From: Gammaproteobacteria bacterium | GTDB lineage: Bacteria > Pseudomonadota > Gammaproteobacteria > Thiohalorhabdales > Thiohalorhabdaceae | Direction of reading: 5' to 3' | DNA: 28,366 bases | NCBI GenBank assembly: GCA_018609925.1 | Contig: JAHEOG010000004.1 | Span: 1 to 28,366, forward strand | Part shown: in pieces, positions 6,846 through 15,039 of the stretch | Position numbering within the stretch: the first letter of the stretch is position 1 | How the letters are laid out: each line of letters begins with the position of its first letter | Program-made: the position numbers and the translations under genes | Notes under the pieces: model-generated | The model's input: only the letters and a program-made list of their open reading frames with translations | Told to the model about the DNA's origin: nothing | Databases searched by the model: none

Positions 6846-7913
6846 TTATGGGGACGCGATATCGTTGACGGCGTCCAGCAGGACGTCGTTGTCCTCGGGC
6901 GTGCCCACAGTGATGCGTAGCCCGTCGGCCAGCTCCGGGGGCTGGTCGAAGTGGCGCACGAGGATGCCTCGCTCCTTGAGGGCCCGGTACCAAGCCCCGC
7001 CATTGCCATCGGGCACCCGGGCGAAGACGAAGTTGGCCTGGCTATCGCCCACCTCGAAGCCCCGCTCCCGCAGGGCCTCGGTCAGGCGCTGGCGCTCCGC
7101 CTTGATGGCGTCCCAGGCCTCGTGGAAGCCGTCCAGGTTATCGAGGGCGGCCACCGCCCCTGCTTGGGCCAGGGCGTCCACGTTGTAGGAATCGCGCACC
7201 TTGTGCAGCTCCGTAGCCACCTCGGGCTGGGCGAAGCCCAGACCCAGGCGTAGTCCGGCCAGGGACAGCCCCTTGGAGAAGCTGCGCAGAACGATGAGAT
7301 TGGGGAAGGACGCCAGGAGGCTCAGCCCGTCCTCGGCGGCGAAGTCGGCGTAGGCCTCGTCGAGCACCACCGGGGCGTCGAGGTCCCGGCACAGGGCGGC
7401 CACCGACTGCAGGGTGCAGGCATGGCCGGTGGGGGCATTGGGGCGGACGACCAGGGCGAGGTTCGGGCTTTCGGCCAGGATCCCCGCCACGGGGACCTCC
7501 CCGGTATCCGCCCAGGGGACCTCCTGGTATTCGGCGCCCTGGATGGCGGTCAGGGTGGGGATCAGAGAGTAGGTGGGCCCGGGCGCCGCAACCACCGCCC
7601 CGGGACCCGCGAAGGTCCGCAGGACCATGGTCAACAGGTCGTCGGAGCCGTTCCCCACCACCATCTGCTCGGGTGCCACCGAAAAGGCCCGGGCGGCGGC
7701 CTCGCGGACCGGCCCGGCGTCGGGAGGCGGATAGCGACGCAGGCATTGGGGATCACAGGCCTCGCGCAGGGCTTCGATCACCTCCGGAGGCGCGGGATAG
7801 GGGTTCTCGTTGGTATTGAGCTTGACCACCCGCTCCCCGGGCGCCGGCTGCTCCCCGGGCTGGTAACCGGCCATGGCACGGATCTCGGAGCGAACCCAAT
7901 CGGAAATTGACAT
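6846..7913 (-). CDS. hisC: Histidinol-phosphate aminotransferase
   Basis: A 355-residue fold-type I PLP enzyme that converts imidazole acetol phosphate to histidinol phosphate with glutamate, in cytoplasmic histidine synthesis. Visible: substrate-side KLNTNENPYP (31-40), phosphate-binding VVGNGSDDLL (85-94), RPNAPTG (157-163), DEAYADF (185-191), and PLP Lys214 in RSFSKGLSLAGLRLG. It stands apart from other his genes and is divergent from the cupin gene by 73 bases. The related CobD (threonine-phosphate decarboxylase) is unlikely given the NENPYP start and the absence of cobalamin genes. Confidence 0.9.
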   Translation of the reverse strand: MSISDWVRSEIRAMAGYQPGEQPAPGERVVKLNTNENPYPAPPEVIEALREACDPQCLRRYPPPDAGPVREAAARAFSVAPEQMVVGNGSDDLLTMVLRTFAGPGAVVAAPGPTYSLIPTLTAIQGAEYQEVPWADTGEVPVAGILAESPNLALVVRPNAPTGHACTLQSVAALCRDLDAPVVLDEAYADFAAEDGLSLLASFPNLIVLRSFSKGLSLAGLRLGLGFAQPEVATELHKVRDSYNVDALAQAGAVAALDNLDGFHEAWDAIKAERQRLTEALRERGFEVGDSQANFVFARVPDGNGGAWYRALKERGILVRHFDQPPELADGLRITVGTPEDNDVLLDAVNDIASP

Positions 7914-7986
7914 GGCTCTAGCGCGGTTGCCTAGACTGTCGTGGCGTTTTACCGCGTTCGCCTTGTCCTGCCAAGGGAGGCTCGAT

Positions 7987-8265
7987 ATGAGCGAGGTAAC
8001 GGTCCGCCAACCGGACCGGGACGAGCTGGAGGAGATGGAGGTCTTCGCCTGGCCCGTCTGGGAGAAGGGGCCATCGAGCTTCCCCTGGAGCTACGGCGAG
8101 CAGGAGGTCTGCTACATCCTGGAAGGGATCGCCACCATCACCCCCGACGACGGCGAGCCCATGACCATCCAAGCCGGCGATCTCGTTACTTTCCCCAAGG
8201 GCTTGGCCTGCACCTGGGAGATCCAACCGCTCGTGCGCAAGCACTACCGCCTGGGAAACGACTGA
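7987..8265 (+). CDS. Small single-domain cupin (cupin_3/DUF861-like)
   Basis: A 92-residue protein consisting of one cupin barrel: EVFAWPVWEKGPSSFPWSY, then QEVCYILEGIATITPDDGEP, then IQAGDLVTFPKGLACTWEI. This resembles the EutQ/DUF861 cupins, with Trp-rich core and the PKG turn. ATG 7987 has GGGAGG 6 bases upstream. The first metal-binding cupin motif is poor in histidine (Y-G-E instead of HxH), so metal binding is uncertain. No function can be assigned; a small sugar or amine binding role is known for relatives. Confidence 0.75.
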   Translation: MSEVTVRQPDRDELEEMEVFAWPVWEKGPSSFPWSYGEQEVCYILEGIATITPDDGEPMTIQAGDLVTFPKGLACTWEIQPLVRKHYRLGND

Positions 8266-8290
8266 GATCCGGCCAGGGGGAGCAGGCGAA

Positions 8291-8638
8291 TCAGACGGTG
8301 ACCTCGGCCTCCGAATCCTGGCCAGCCATGTGGTCCTCAAGCTCGGGAACACCGCAGGTGTGGGGAACCCGCAGGTCGTTGCTGCGGACGAAGCGCAGGA
8401 GCTGGTCGAAGAGCTTGGGTCGATGCTCCCGCAGGGCAGGATCGACGAGGAGCCCTTTGACCCCGTTATGGACCGTGGGCTTCATGTAGGGGGAGTAGTG
8501 AAGGCGGTTATCCGAGCCGAAGGTGGCGGCATTTCCGGCGAAGCGCTCCACCCAGTCGCTCGGGCGGAACTTCCGCCCATCCCGGGTCACGCCTTCGACG
8601 ATGATCCTTGCCTCGCTCTCGGCGGCTCCTTCGCTCAT
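8291..8638 (-). CDS. DUF3579 family protein
   Basis: A 115-residue soluble protein with RIIVEGVTRDGRKFRPSDWVERFAG near the N-terminus, then DNRLHYSPYMKPTVHNGVKGLLVDP and LFDQLLRFVRSNDLRVPHTC. This is the pattern of the DUF3579 family common in beta- and gammaproteobacteria, whose role is unknown. AAGGA lies about 12 bases before the ATG at 8638. It converges on the cupin gene, whose stop is 25 bases away. No catalytic motif is apparent. Confidence 0.7.
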   Translation of the reverse strand: MSEGAAESEARIIVEGVTRDGRKFRPSDWVERFAGNAATFGSDNRLHYSPYMKPTVHNGVKGLLVDPALREHRPKLFDQLLRFVRSNDLRVPHTCGVPELEDHMAGQDSEAEVTV

Positions 8639-8688
8639 GGGATCTGCGGTTCCTTCGATTGGTTCTTATCCGCGGTGGGAAGGGGATA

Positions 8689-8707
8689 GAAAATCAACGC
8701 GATTTTC
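8689..8707. promoter_or_regulatory. Perfect 7-5-7 inverted repeat, candidate operator
   Basis: GAAAATC (8689-8695), five bases AACGC, GATTTTC (8701-8707). It lies in the 239-base gap between the divergent DUF3579 gene and tas and is AT-rich against its surroundings. A protein-binding operator is more likely than a terminator because it sits between divergent genes. The regulator is unknown. Confidence 0.4.
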
Positions 8708-8877
8708 CCATAGCGGAGGACCTTCTTCAACGATGGGCCCTGGGGCGGTGGCCTTCCGCGGCCCTTGCCCATCCTTGCCCAGGACCGCTACAACCCCCTC
8801 TGCGAAGCGTGTCAGCCCCGGCCGGGGCCGGCAGTAACCGTTTGGGCCCGGCCTACAAACCGAGGAGAGATCCCGCA

Positions 8878-9930
8878 ATGCGCTACAACCGTTTGGGCGA
8901 GAGCGACCTCCGGGTCTCGGAGATCTGCCTGGGGACCATGACCTTCGGCGACCAGAACACCGAGGACGAGGCCCACGCGCAGATCGAGCGCGCCCTGGAG
9001 GCCGGGGTGAACTTCATCGACACCGCCGAGCTCTACCCCGTCCCGCCCAAGGCGGAGACCCAATCCCGCACCGAGTCCTACATCGGCTCCTGGCTAGCGA
9101 ACAACCCCGAGCGTCGCCGGGATCTGGTTCTGGCCACCAAGGTAACCGGGCGCTCGGGGATGCTGCCCTGGATCCGCGGCGAGGGGGAGCTGCCGAGGGT
9201 GGATCGCTCGAACATCGAGCGCGCCCTGGAAGGCAGCCTGCGGCGCCTGCAGACGGACTACGTGGACCTCTACCAGATCCACTGGCCCGACCGGAACGTC
9301 CCCAAGTTCGGGGAGCCCCGCTTCGACCCGGAGCGGGAGTGGGAGGCCGTGCCCATCCACGAGCAGCTGGAGGTGATGAAGGACCTGGTGGATTCCGGGA
9401 AGGTCCGTTACATCGGCCTGTCCAACGAGACCCCCTGGGGCGTGCGGGAGTTCGTCCGTCTCGCCGAGGAGCACGATCTGCCCCGCGTGGTTTCGATCCA
9501 GAACGCCTACAACCTGATCAACCGGACATTCGAGTACGGCCTGGACGAGGTCGCCCACCGCGACAACGTCCCGCTTCTGGCCTACTCGCCCCTGGCCTTC
9601 GGCCACCTCACCGGCAAGTACCTGGACAGCGGTGCCCCGCCCGGAGCCCGCCTTACGCTCTATCCCGATTTCGGCAACCGCTACGCCAAGCCCGGGGTGG
9701 CGGAGGCCTGCCGGGAGTACGTCGAGATCGCCCGGGAGGGGGGCCTGGACCCGGTGCAGATGGCCCTGGCCTTCATCCGCCAGCGCCACTTCACCGTCAG
9801 CACCATCATCGGCGCCACCAGCCTGGAGCAGCTCGATGTCAACCTGGCGAGCCGGGAGGTGACCCTGGACAGCGACCTCCTGGAGGCCATCGACGCCATC
9901 CACCGGCGCTATACCAACCCCGCCCTGTAA
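8878..9930 (+). CDS. tas: Aldo/keto reductase, Tas family
   Basis: A 350-residue (beta/alpha)8 NADPH-dependent reductase. The tetrad is complete: Asp48 and Tyr53 (DTAELYP), Lys88 (ATKVTG), His135 (YQIHWPD). The text follows E. coli Tas closely: LGTMTFGDQNTEDEAHAQ, ELYPVPPKAETQ, YIGLSNETPWGV, SPLAFGHLTGKYL, and the final IDAIHRRYTNPA. GAGGAGA about 9 bases before ATG 8878 fixes the start; an in-frame reading from 8608 has no support. Physiological substrate is not established for the family; E. coli tas was found by suppression of a tyrosine auxotrophy. Confidence 0.9.
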   Translation: MRYNRLGESDLRVSEICLGTMTFGDQNTEDEAHAQIERALEAGVNFIDTAELYPVPPKAETQSRTESYIGSWLANNPERRRDLVLATKVTGRSGMLPWIRGEGELPRVDRSNIERALEGSLRRLQTDYVDLYQIHWPDRNVPKFGEPRFDPEREWEAVPIHEQLEVMKDLVDSGKVRYIGLSNETPWGVREFVRLAEEHDLPRVVSIQNAYNLINRTFEYGLDEVAHRDNVPLLAYSPLAFGHLTGKYLDSGAPPGARLTLYPDFGNRYAKPGVAEACREYVEIAREGGLDPVQMALAFIRQRHFTVSTIIGATSLEQLDVNLASREVTLDSDLLEAIDAIHRRYTNPAL

Positions 9931-9969
9931 CCGCCCCGGAGCGTCCCGAACGGGCTTGGGCCTATCCGG

Positions 9970-10746
9970 TCAGGACCCCGGTCCGGTGTCCTCTGCGTGC
10001 ACTTGCCGCAGAAGGCCGAGGTCCACGACCCCCTCCGCGGAAAGCGCCTCGGGACCGGAGAGGACCCGTACGGGCTTCTCTCCCGGCTCCCCGAGGGAGT
10101 CGTACACCGCCAGGGCCCCATTGAAGTCCTGGGCCCGGGTGTATTCGCTGGGGGTAACCACCACCGGCACTTCCGCGGCCAGCGCCGACTGCACGCCGAG
10201 GGCCGAGTCCTCCAGGGCAAGGCAGGCACCCGCCGGCAGGTCCAGCTCCTCCAGGGCCTTTTGGTAGACCTCCGGATCGGGCTTCTTGGTGGCCACCTCG
10301 TCGCCGGCGACGATGACCTCGAACCAATCCGGGGCCTGCGGATCGAGGGTATGGCGGAGCAGCTCCAGCAGGGGCCCGCGGCTGGTGGTGGTGGCAATGG
10401 CCAGACGGATGCCGGCCTCCCGGGCCTCCCTTAGCAGGCGCAGGATCCCCGATCGGGGAGGCACTTGGCCAGCGCGGACCCGCTCGGCGTACACCTCCTG
10501 CTTGCGCTCGTGGAGCCGGCGGACGAAGTCCGGATCCGGCTCGGGCTCGCCTTTGTGTTGGGTCCAGTAGTGGCGGATGCGCTCCTTACCCCCGGGGACC
10601 CCCAGCAGCTCCCCGTAGAGCTCGGGGTCCCAGCGATCGGGCAGACCCGCCTCCTCGAAGGCCGTGTTGAATCCCATGCGGTGGGCGTCCCGCTCGGTCT
10701 CCGCCAGTGTCCCGTCGACGTCGAAGATGAGCGCTGCCAGGTCCAT
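9970..10746 (-). CDS. cbbY: CbbY-type HAD phosphatase
   Basis: A 258-residue haloacid dehalogenase phosphatase. Motif I FDVDGT carries nucleophile Asp9 and acid Asp11; the cap holds ETERDAHRMGFNTAF and WDPELYGELLGVPGGKERI; motif II is ATTTS, motif III KKPDPEVY, motif IV LEDSALG. The cap text is specific for CbbY, which removes phosphate from xylulose-1,5-bisphosphate, a dead-end inhibitor of Rubisco. That hints at a Calvin-cycle organism, although no other cbb gene is in view. A general phosphoglycolate- or sugar-phosphatase is the alternative. The GAGGAGG upstream lies 13 bases from the ATG, a long but only available spacing. Confidence 0.82.
   Translation of the reverse strand: MDLAALIFDVDGTLAETERDAHRMGFNTAFEEAGLPDRWDPELYGELLGVPGGKERIRHYWTQHKGEPEPDPDFVRRLHERKQEVYAERVRAGQVPPRSGILRLLREAREAGIRLAIATTTSRGPLLELLRHTLDPQAPDWFEVIVAGDEVATKKPDPEVYQKALEELDLPAGACLALEDSALGVQSALAAEVPVVVTPSEYTRAQDFNGALAVYDSLGEPGEKPVRVLSGPEALSAEGVVDLGLLRQVHAEDTGPGS
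9972..9992. terminator. Hairpin at the convergent tas/cbbY ends
   Basis: AGGACCCCGG (9972-9981) and CCGGTGTCCT (9983-9992) pair at nine of ten positions. It overlaps the last codons of cbbY and lies 42 bases after the tas stop, so it could end rightward transcripts from tas. It lacks a U-tract. Confidence 0.3.
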
Positions 10747-10830
10747 GATTCGTGCGTTGCCTCCTCAATCAACGCTAGGGGCTCGGACTCCGTCCGGACC
10801 CTTAAAGCCCAGCCCATGGGCGATCGGGCC

Positions 10831-11805
10831 CTAGGATCCAAAGGCCCCAACGGTCCAAGCTACGTAGATCAGGTAGAACAGGGCCAGCAAGGCCCCTTCC
10901 CAGCGGTCGATCCGGAAGGCCCCTCGGCCCCGGATCAGGAAGAAGGGCGCCAGGATCAAGATCAGTCCCAGCATCACCGGGAGGTCCCGGTACAGGAGCT
11001 CGGGGTCCGCGGGCAGGGTTCCCAGCAGGGCCGGAATCCCCAGCACACCCAGCAGGTTGAACAGGCTGGAGCCCACCACGTTGCCTACCGCCAGGTCGGA
11101 CTCGCCCTTGGCGGCGGCCGCCAGGCTCGTCGCCAGCTCCGGCAGGCTGGTGCCCAAAGCCACCACGGTCAATCCGATAGCGAGCGAAGAGAGGCCCAGC
11201 TCCAGGGCCACTCCCTGGGCCCCGGTCACCAGGAGCTGGCTACCTCCGATCAAAGCGGCCAGCCCCAGCACCAGCCACAGGCTGGCCCAGAGCGTAGTCA
11301 GCTGAGGCGGTGCCTCGGCGGCGCTCTCCGTCACCAATGTGTCCTCGAGGGAATCCCGCGTTCCCCGCAGGCTCCACCCCAGGTAGCCGATCATTCCCGC
11401 CACCAGGAGCACCCCCTCCAGGCGATCCAGGGCCCCATCCAGGCACAGCGCGGCGAAGACCAGGGATACCCCCAGCAAGAGGGGATACTCCCGCCGCAGG
11501 ATCTGGGAGTGAACGGTCACCGGAAAAAGCAAAGCGGCCAGGCCAAGGACCAGGGCGAGATTGGCGATGTTGCTCCCCACTGCGTTGCCCATCGCCATCT
11601 CGGGCACCTCTTCCAGCTGGGCCGTCAGGTTGACCAGCAGCTCGGGGGTGCTCGTCCCCACCGAGACCACCAGCAGGCCCACGCTCAAAGCGGAGACCCC
11701 CAGTCCCCGGGCCAGGGCCGAGACGCCGCCGACGAAGACCTCCGCCCCCGCCACCAGGAGGAGAAGCCCCCCCACCGCCAACCCCGTATCGAGCAGAAAT
11801 GCCAT
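10831..11805 (-). CDS. CaCA-family Na+/Ca2+-type cation exchanger (YrbG-like)
   Basis: A 324-residue inner-membrane antiporter with two alpha repeats of inverted topology. Alpha-1: SVGTSTPELLVNL then GNAVGSNIANL; alpha-2: VALGTSLPELATSL then GNVVGSSLFNL. The two glutamates in the TPE/LPE motifs are the known cation ligands. About ten helices are visible, with a short acidic loop (ESAAEAPPQ) in the middle. GGGGAG precedes the ATG at 11805. E. coli YrbG is the reference for this length. It would expel Ca2+ against Na+ or H+; which ions are used cannot be told. The gap to cbbY (84 bases) shows no strong signal. Confidence 0.88.
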   Translation of the reverse strand: MAFLLDTGLAVGGLLLLVAGAEVFVGGVSALARGLGVSALSVGLLVVSVGTSTPELLVNLTAQLEEVPEMAMGNAVGSNIANLALVLGLAALLFPVTVHSQILRREYPLLLGVSLVFAALCLDGALDRLEGVLLVAGMIGYLGWSLRGTRDSLEDTLVTESAAEAPPQLTTLWASLWLVLGLAALIGGSQLLVTGAQGVALELGLSSLAIGLTVVALGTSLPELATSLAAAAKGESDLAVGNVVGSSLFNLLGVLGIPALLGTLPADPELLYRDLPVMLGLILILAPFFLIRGRGAFRIDRWEGALLALFYLIYVAWTVGAFGS

Positions 11806-11869
11806 GCCCTTCTCCCCTCGCCCCCGGACCGGCTATCCTGGCCCGACTCTACCCGCCGGAGCCAACACC

Positions 11870-12297
11870 TTGGCCACAGGTGCCCGGGCGATCCCCGCCC
11901 TTACCCTAGCGGGGGCCAGCGTCCTGCTTGCCGCCCTGAACCAACGCCTGCCCGCCCCCGACTCCCTCGGCCCGGAGGCCGGCCGCCGACCGGTCATGGA
12001 GGCCGTCCGGACAGCTCCCGCCGACCCGTTCCGCTACGGCGGACGCACGATGGGGGCGATCCTGGACCGGTTCGAACCGGCCCAGGCTGGACCGACCTCG
12101 GCTGGGTAGTCGAGGCGGGCCCAAATTCCAAATACCGAGCCACCCTCTGCTTCCGGGGGCCCAGCGGAGCCGAGCGGGCCTACCGGTTCACTGTGGACCC
12201 GAAACGGGAAACGTTGCGCCCCGCCAACAAGCGGGCGGGCGAGCTGATGAACAGGTCCCGGGAGCCTCGGGAGGCCCCGGCCGGCGCGGCAGGATAG
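11870..12297 (+). pseudogene. Frameshifted small exported protein of unknown family
   Basis: A TTG at 11870 with GGAG 9 bases upstream opens MATGARAIPALTLAGASVLL, a signal peptide or anchor, followed by ALNQRLPAPDSLGPEAGRR and GGRTMGAILDRFEPAQ, then a stop at 12109. The continuation GWTDLGWVVEAGPNSKYRAT, then RAYRFTVDPKRETLRPANKRA, is in another frame and ends at 12297. Adding one base in CCCAGG near 12081-12086 unites them into about 142 residues whose second half reads like a small beta-rich domain (WVVE, YRFTVDP, RPAN). I do not recognise the family. Either a decaying gene or a base-call error. Confidence 0.55.
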
Positions 12298-12316
12298 CAG
12301 ACGCCACTCCCTGCGG

Positions 12317-12346
12317 TTGGGCGGGATGCGTGGCATCGGGTATGGT
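12317..12346 (+). promoter_or_regulatory. Predicted promoter of argS
   Basis: -35 TTGGGC (12317-12322), 18-base spacer, -10 TATGGT (12341-12346). It lies about 63 bases upstream of the argS TTG start in the only gap before it. Match to consensus is moderate. Confidence 0.4.
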
Positions 12347-12408
12347 AGTGGGTTTTGCTGCCGCACCACCCGCCTACGTTGCGGCTCCACACCGCAGGTG
12401 AAAAACCC

Positions 12409-14169
12409 TTGCAGAACCGGATCCAGGAGCTGTTGGAACAAGCACTAGCGACCCTGCGCCAGCGGGGAGATTTGCCGCCGGAAGCCGCTGCGGAGATTCA
12501 GGTGGAACGCCCCCGGGAAGAAGGCCGCGGGGATTTCGCCACCAACCTGGCCATGCGCCTGGCCAAGCCGGCGGGCCGGGCCCCCCAGGAAGTGGCTCGC
12601 GAGATCATCGAGACCCTGCCCGAGGCCCCGGAGATCGCCGACGTCGAGGTGGCGGGGCCCGGCTTCATCAACTTCCGCCTGGCCGAGGCCGTCTTCCAGG
12701 CGGTGGTGGGCGAGGTCCTGACCGCTGGCCCCGCTTTTGGGCACAGCGGAGTCGGAGCCGGCACCCGGATCCAGCTCGAGTTCGTCTCCGCCAATCCCAC
12801 CGGTCCCCTCCACGTGGGCCACGGCCGCGGCGCCGCCCTCGGCGACGCCCTGGCCCGGATCATGACGGCCGCGGGCTTCGACGTGGAGCGCGAATACTAC
12901 GTCAACGACGCCGGTCGCCAGATGGATATCCTGGTGGCCAGCGTCATGAGCCGCTACCGTCGGCATCTTCGCCTTTCCGAGAAGGGCTTTTCGGAGGACG
13001 ACTTTCCGGAGAGGGGCTACCAGGGCAGCTACATCGGGGAGATCGCCTCCTGCGTCCGGGAGAGCTTCGGGAACCAGCTGGATTTCGAGCCCACTGGCCT
13101 GACCGACCCGGATGATCCCGAGGAGGCAATCGATCTGCTGATCCGGCGGATCCGGGAGCAGATCGGCGAAGAGCATTTTTCGGAGGTGAAGGGCGTTGCC
13201 CTAAGGTTCATCCTCGAAGAGATCCGCGCCGACCTGGACGCCTTCGGGATCACCTTCGACCACTGGACCCACGAGCGGGAGGTGGTGGCGGAAGGCGCGG
13301 TGGACCGGGCCCTGGAGCGGCTCCGGGGGAGCGGCTCCCTGTACGAGGCCGAGGGAGCCACCTGGTTCCGGGCCACCGAGTTCGGGGACGAGAAGGACCG
13401 AGTGGTCCTGCGCAGCGACGGGGCCGCCACCTACTTCGCCAACGACATCGCCTACCACGGCCTCAAGTACGAGCGCGGCTTCGCCCATCTGATCGACGTC
13501 TGGGGTGCGGACCACCACGGCTACGTTCCCCGGCTCAAGGGAGCGGTGGAGGCGCTGGGGCTGGATCCGCACTGCCTGGAGGTCCTGCTGGTGCAGTTCG
13601 CCAATCTCTACCGCGGCCCGGAGAAGGTCCCCATGTCCACCCGCTCCGGGCAGTACGTCACCCTGCGCGAGCTAGTGGAGGAAGTCGGCCGGGATGCCGC
13701 CCGGTTCTTCTACGTCCTGCGCCGCCCGGACCAGCACATGGACTTCGACTTGGAGCTGGCCAAGCAGGACACCGAGGACAATCCCGTCTACTATATCCAC
13801 TATGCCCATGTCCGGATCCGGAGCATCCACGCCAAGCTCTCGGAGAGAGGGGAGCCAGTGCCCTCTTCCAAGGACCTCGCCGGCGCCGACACGAGCCTTC
13901 TGAGAGAGGAGAAGGAAGGCCGGCTGCTGCGGGAGCTGCAGCGGTTTCCGGAAACAGTGGAAGGCGCCGCCCTGGCTCGGGAGCCCCACCGGGTGGCCCG
14001 CTACCTGCAGGACCTGGCCACCGAGTTCCACGGATTCTACAACGCCCACCGCGTACTGGGAGTGGAGCCCGAGCTGCAACGGGCCCGGCTGGGCCTAGTG
14101 GAGGCGGTGCGCCAGGTTCTCGCCAACGGCCTGGAGCTGTTGGGGGTGGCGGCGCCGGAGCGGATGTAA
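12409..14169 (+). CDS. argS: Arginyl-tRNA synthetase
   Basis: A 586-residue class I synthetase that charges tRNA-Arg. The N-terminal Add1 domain comprises about residues 1-110 (GDFATNLAMRLAK, GPGFINFRL). The HIGH motif appears as His135-Val-Gly-His138 in NPTGPLHVGHGRG, followed by EYYVNDAGRQ. The KMSKS region is the usual ArgS variant (MSTRSGQYVTL), and the C-terminal DALR anticodon-binding domain ends VLANGLELLGVAAPERM. TTG at 12409 is chosen because AGGTG lies 8 bases upstream and MQNRIQELLEQAL matches family starts; an in-frame start at 12355 would add an unlikely His/Pro-rich leader. An SPOR gene follows, a frequent gammaproteobacterial order. Confidence 0.95.
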   Translation: MQNRIQELLEQALATLRQRGDLPPEAAAEIQVERPREEGRGDFATNLAMRLAKPAGRAPQEVAREIIETLPEAPEIADVEVAGPGFINFRLAEAVFQAVVGEVLTAGPAFGHSGVGAGTRIQLEFVSANPTGPLHVGHGRGAALGDALARIMTAAGFDVEREYYVNDAGRQMDILVASVMSRYRRHLRLSEKGFSEDDFPERGYQGSYIGEIASCVRESFGNQLDFEPTGLTDPDDPEEAIDLLIRRIREQIGEEHFSEVKGVALRFILEEIRADLDAFGITFDHWTHEREVVAEGAVDRALERLRGSGSLYEAEGATWFRATEFGDEKDRVVLRSDGAATYFANDIAYHGLKYERGFAHLIDVWGADHHGYVPRLKGAVEALGLDPHCLEVLLVQFANLYRGPEKVPMSTRSGQYVTLRELVEEVGRDAARFFYVLRRPDQHMDFDLELAKQDTEDNPVYYIHYAHVRIRSIHAKLSERGEPVPSSKDLAGADTSLLREEKEGRLLRELQRFPETVEGAALAREPHRVARYLQDLATEFHGFYNAHRVLGVEPELQRARLGLVEAVRQVLANGLELLGVAAPERM

Positions 14170-14221
14170 GACCCGCCCCGGGCCGTAGGGGACACCACGC
14201 ACGCTCGCCGCGGGGCGGGTC
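14170..14221 (+). terminator. Long GC-rich hairpin between argS and the SPOR gene
   Basis: GACCCGCCCCG (14170-14180) pairs perfectly with CGGGGCGGGTC (14211-14221) around a 30-base loop. It begins right after the argS stop. No U-tract follows, so it may be a Rho-type boundary, an RNA stability element or a partial attenuator. It would also bury an ATG at 14223, which supports the later start at 14283 for the next gene. Confidence 0.45.
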
Positions 14222-14282
14222 CATGGCGGATCGAAACCACCTACGGACGAGCCAGGGAAAAGCGAACACCGAGGTCTCGGCC

Positions 14283-14996
14283 ATGGCGCAAAAGGCCCGC
14301 CGTCGAGGGCGGCGTCCGTCCCGGCAAAAAAGCGTCTCGAAGGGCAAGCGTACCCGGCGCCGCAAGGAGCAGGGGCAGTACCTGGCCTCATTGCTCTGGT
14401 TCCTGGGGGGATTGACCCTGGGGGCCCTGCTTCTCCTGCCCATTTTCTATCTAGGCGGGGAAGGCGAGACCGAGCTCCCCGCCCCGGGCGAGGACCCCGG
14501 CCAGGCCCAGGGCGAGGCCCCGGCGGAGACCGCAGACTCCGACCCCGCTCCCCGTGATGCCGAGCCCCCTACCCAGCGGCAGCGGTCCCCAACGGAGAAG
14601 GAAGGGGGCGGTATGGACTACCGCTTCTACACCTTATTGCCCGAGATGGAGGTTGATCCGGCTCCGCAAGACAGGCCGGCGGATCCACTCCAAGAAGAAG
14701 GAGCCACCCAGCCCATACCGGAAACCCAGGGGGACGAGGGGCCCACCCGGCCGGAAGGGGCCGAGGGGAATTTCCTCCTGCAGGTGGCCTCTTTCCAGGA
14801 GCATCGGCCGGCGGAGGAGCTCAAGGCCCGGCTGGCCCTCCAGGGCTTGGATGCCGAGGTCATCGAGGCCCAGCTCCAGGAGCGGGGTACCTGGTACCGG
14901 GTCCGCCTAGGCCCTTTCCCCGACCGGGCCCAAGCTGAGGACGTGCGGAGTCAGCTGGCCGAGGCCGGAATGGACAGTATGATCCTTCAGAAGTAG
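14283..14996 (+). CDS. FtsN-like SPOR-domain membrane protein
   Basis: A 237-residue bitopic inner-membrane protein. Residues 1-31 are strongly basic (KARRRGRRPSRQK), one helix spans about 33-56 (LASLLWFLGGLTLGALLLLP), then comes a Pro/Glu-rich periplasmic linker with DYRFYTLLPEMEV, and an SPOR domain at about 160-237 (FLLQVASFQEHRPAEELKA, TWYRVRLGPFPDRAQAE). SPOR domains bind denuded septal peptidoglycan. The FYTLLPEMEV linker and position after argS are typical of FtsN-like proteins in gammaproteobacteria. GAGG 8 bases before ATG 14283 supports this start. Whether it is the true divisome activator FtsN is not certain. Confidence 0.85.
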   Translation: MAQKARRRGRRPSRQKSVSKGKRTRRRKEQGQYLASLLWFLGGLTLGALLLLPIFYLGGEGETELPAPGEDPGQAQGEAPAETADSDPAPRDAEPPTQRQRSPTEKEGGGMDYRFYTLLPEMEVDPAPQDRPADPLQEEGATQPIPETQGDEGPTRPEGAEGNFLLQVASFQEHRPAEELKARLALQGLDAEVIEAQLQERGTWYRVRLGPFPDRAQAEDVRSQLAEAGMDSMILQK

Positions 14997-15039
14997 CCGC
15001 ATTGCCGTCTACGCAGAATCACCGCAGGGAGGCCTGTGC

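Noticed and set aside
10465..12297. 610-codon plus-strand frame across cbbY and the exchanger
   Set aside because: Most of it is antisense to two clear genes and is Gln/Gly/Arg-rich. Only its last 70 codons match the split exported protein.
14223..14282. Start of the SPOR protein at ATG 14223
   Set aside because: The ATG follows directly on an 11-bp stem and has no separate SD; ATG 14283 has GAGG 8 bases upstream.
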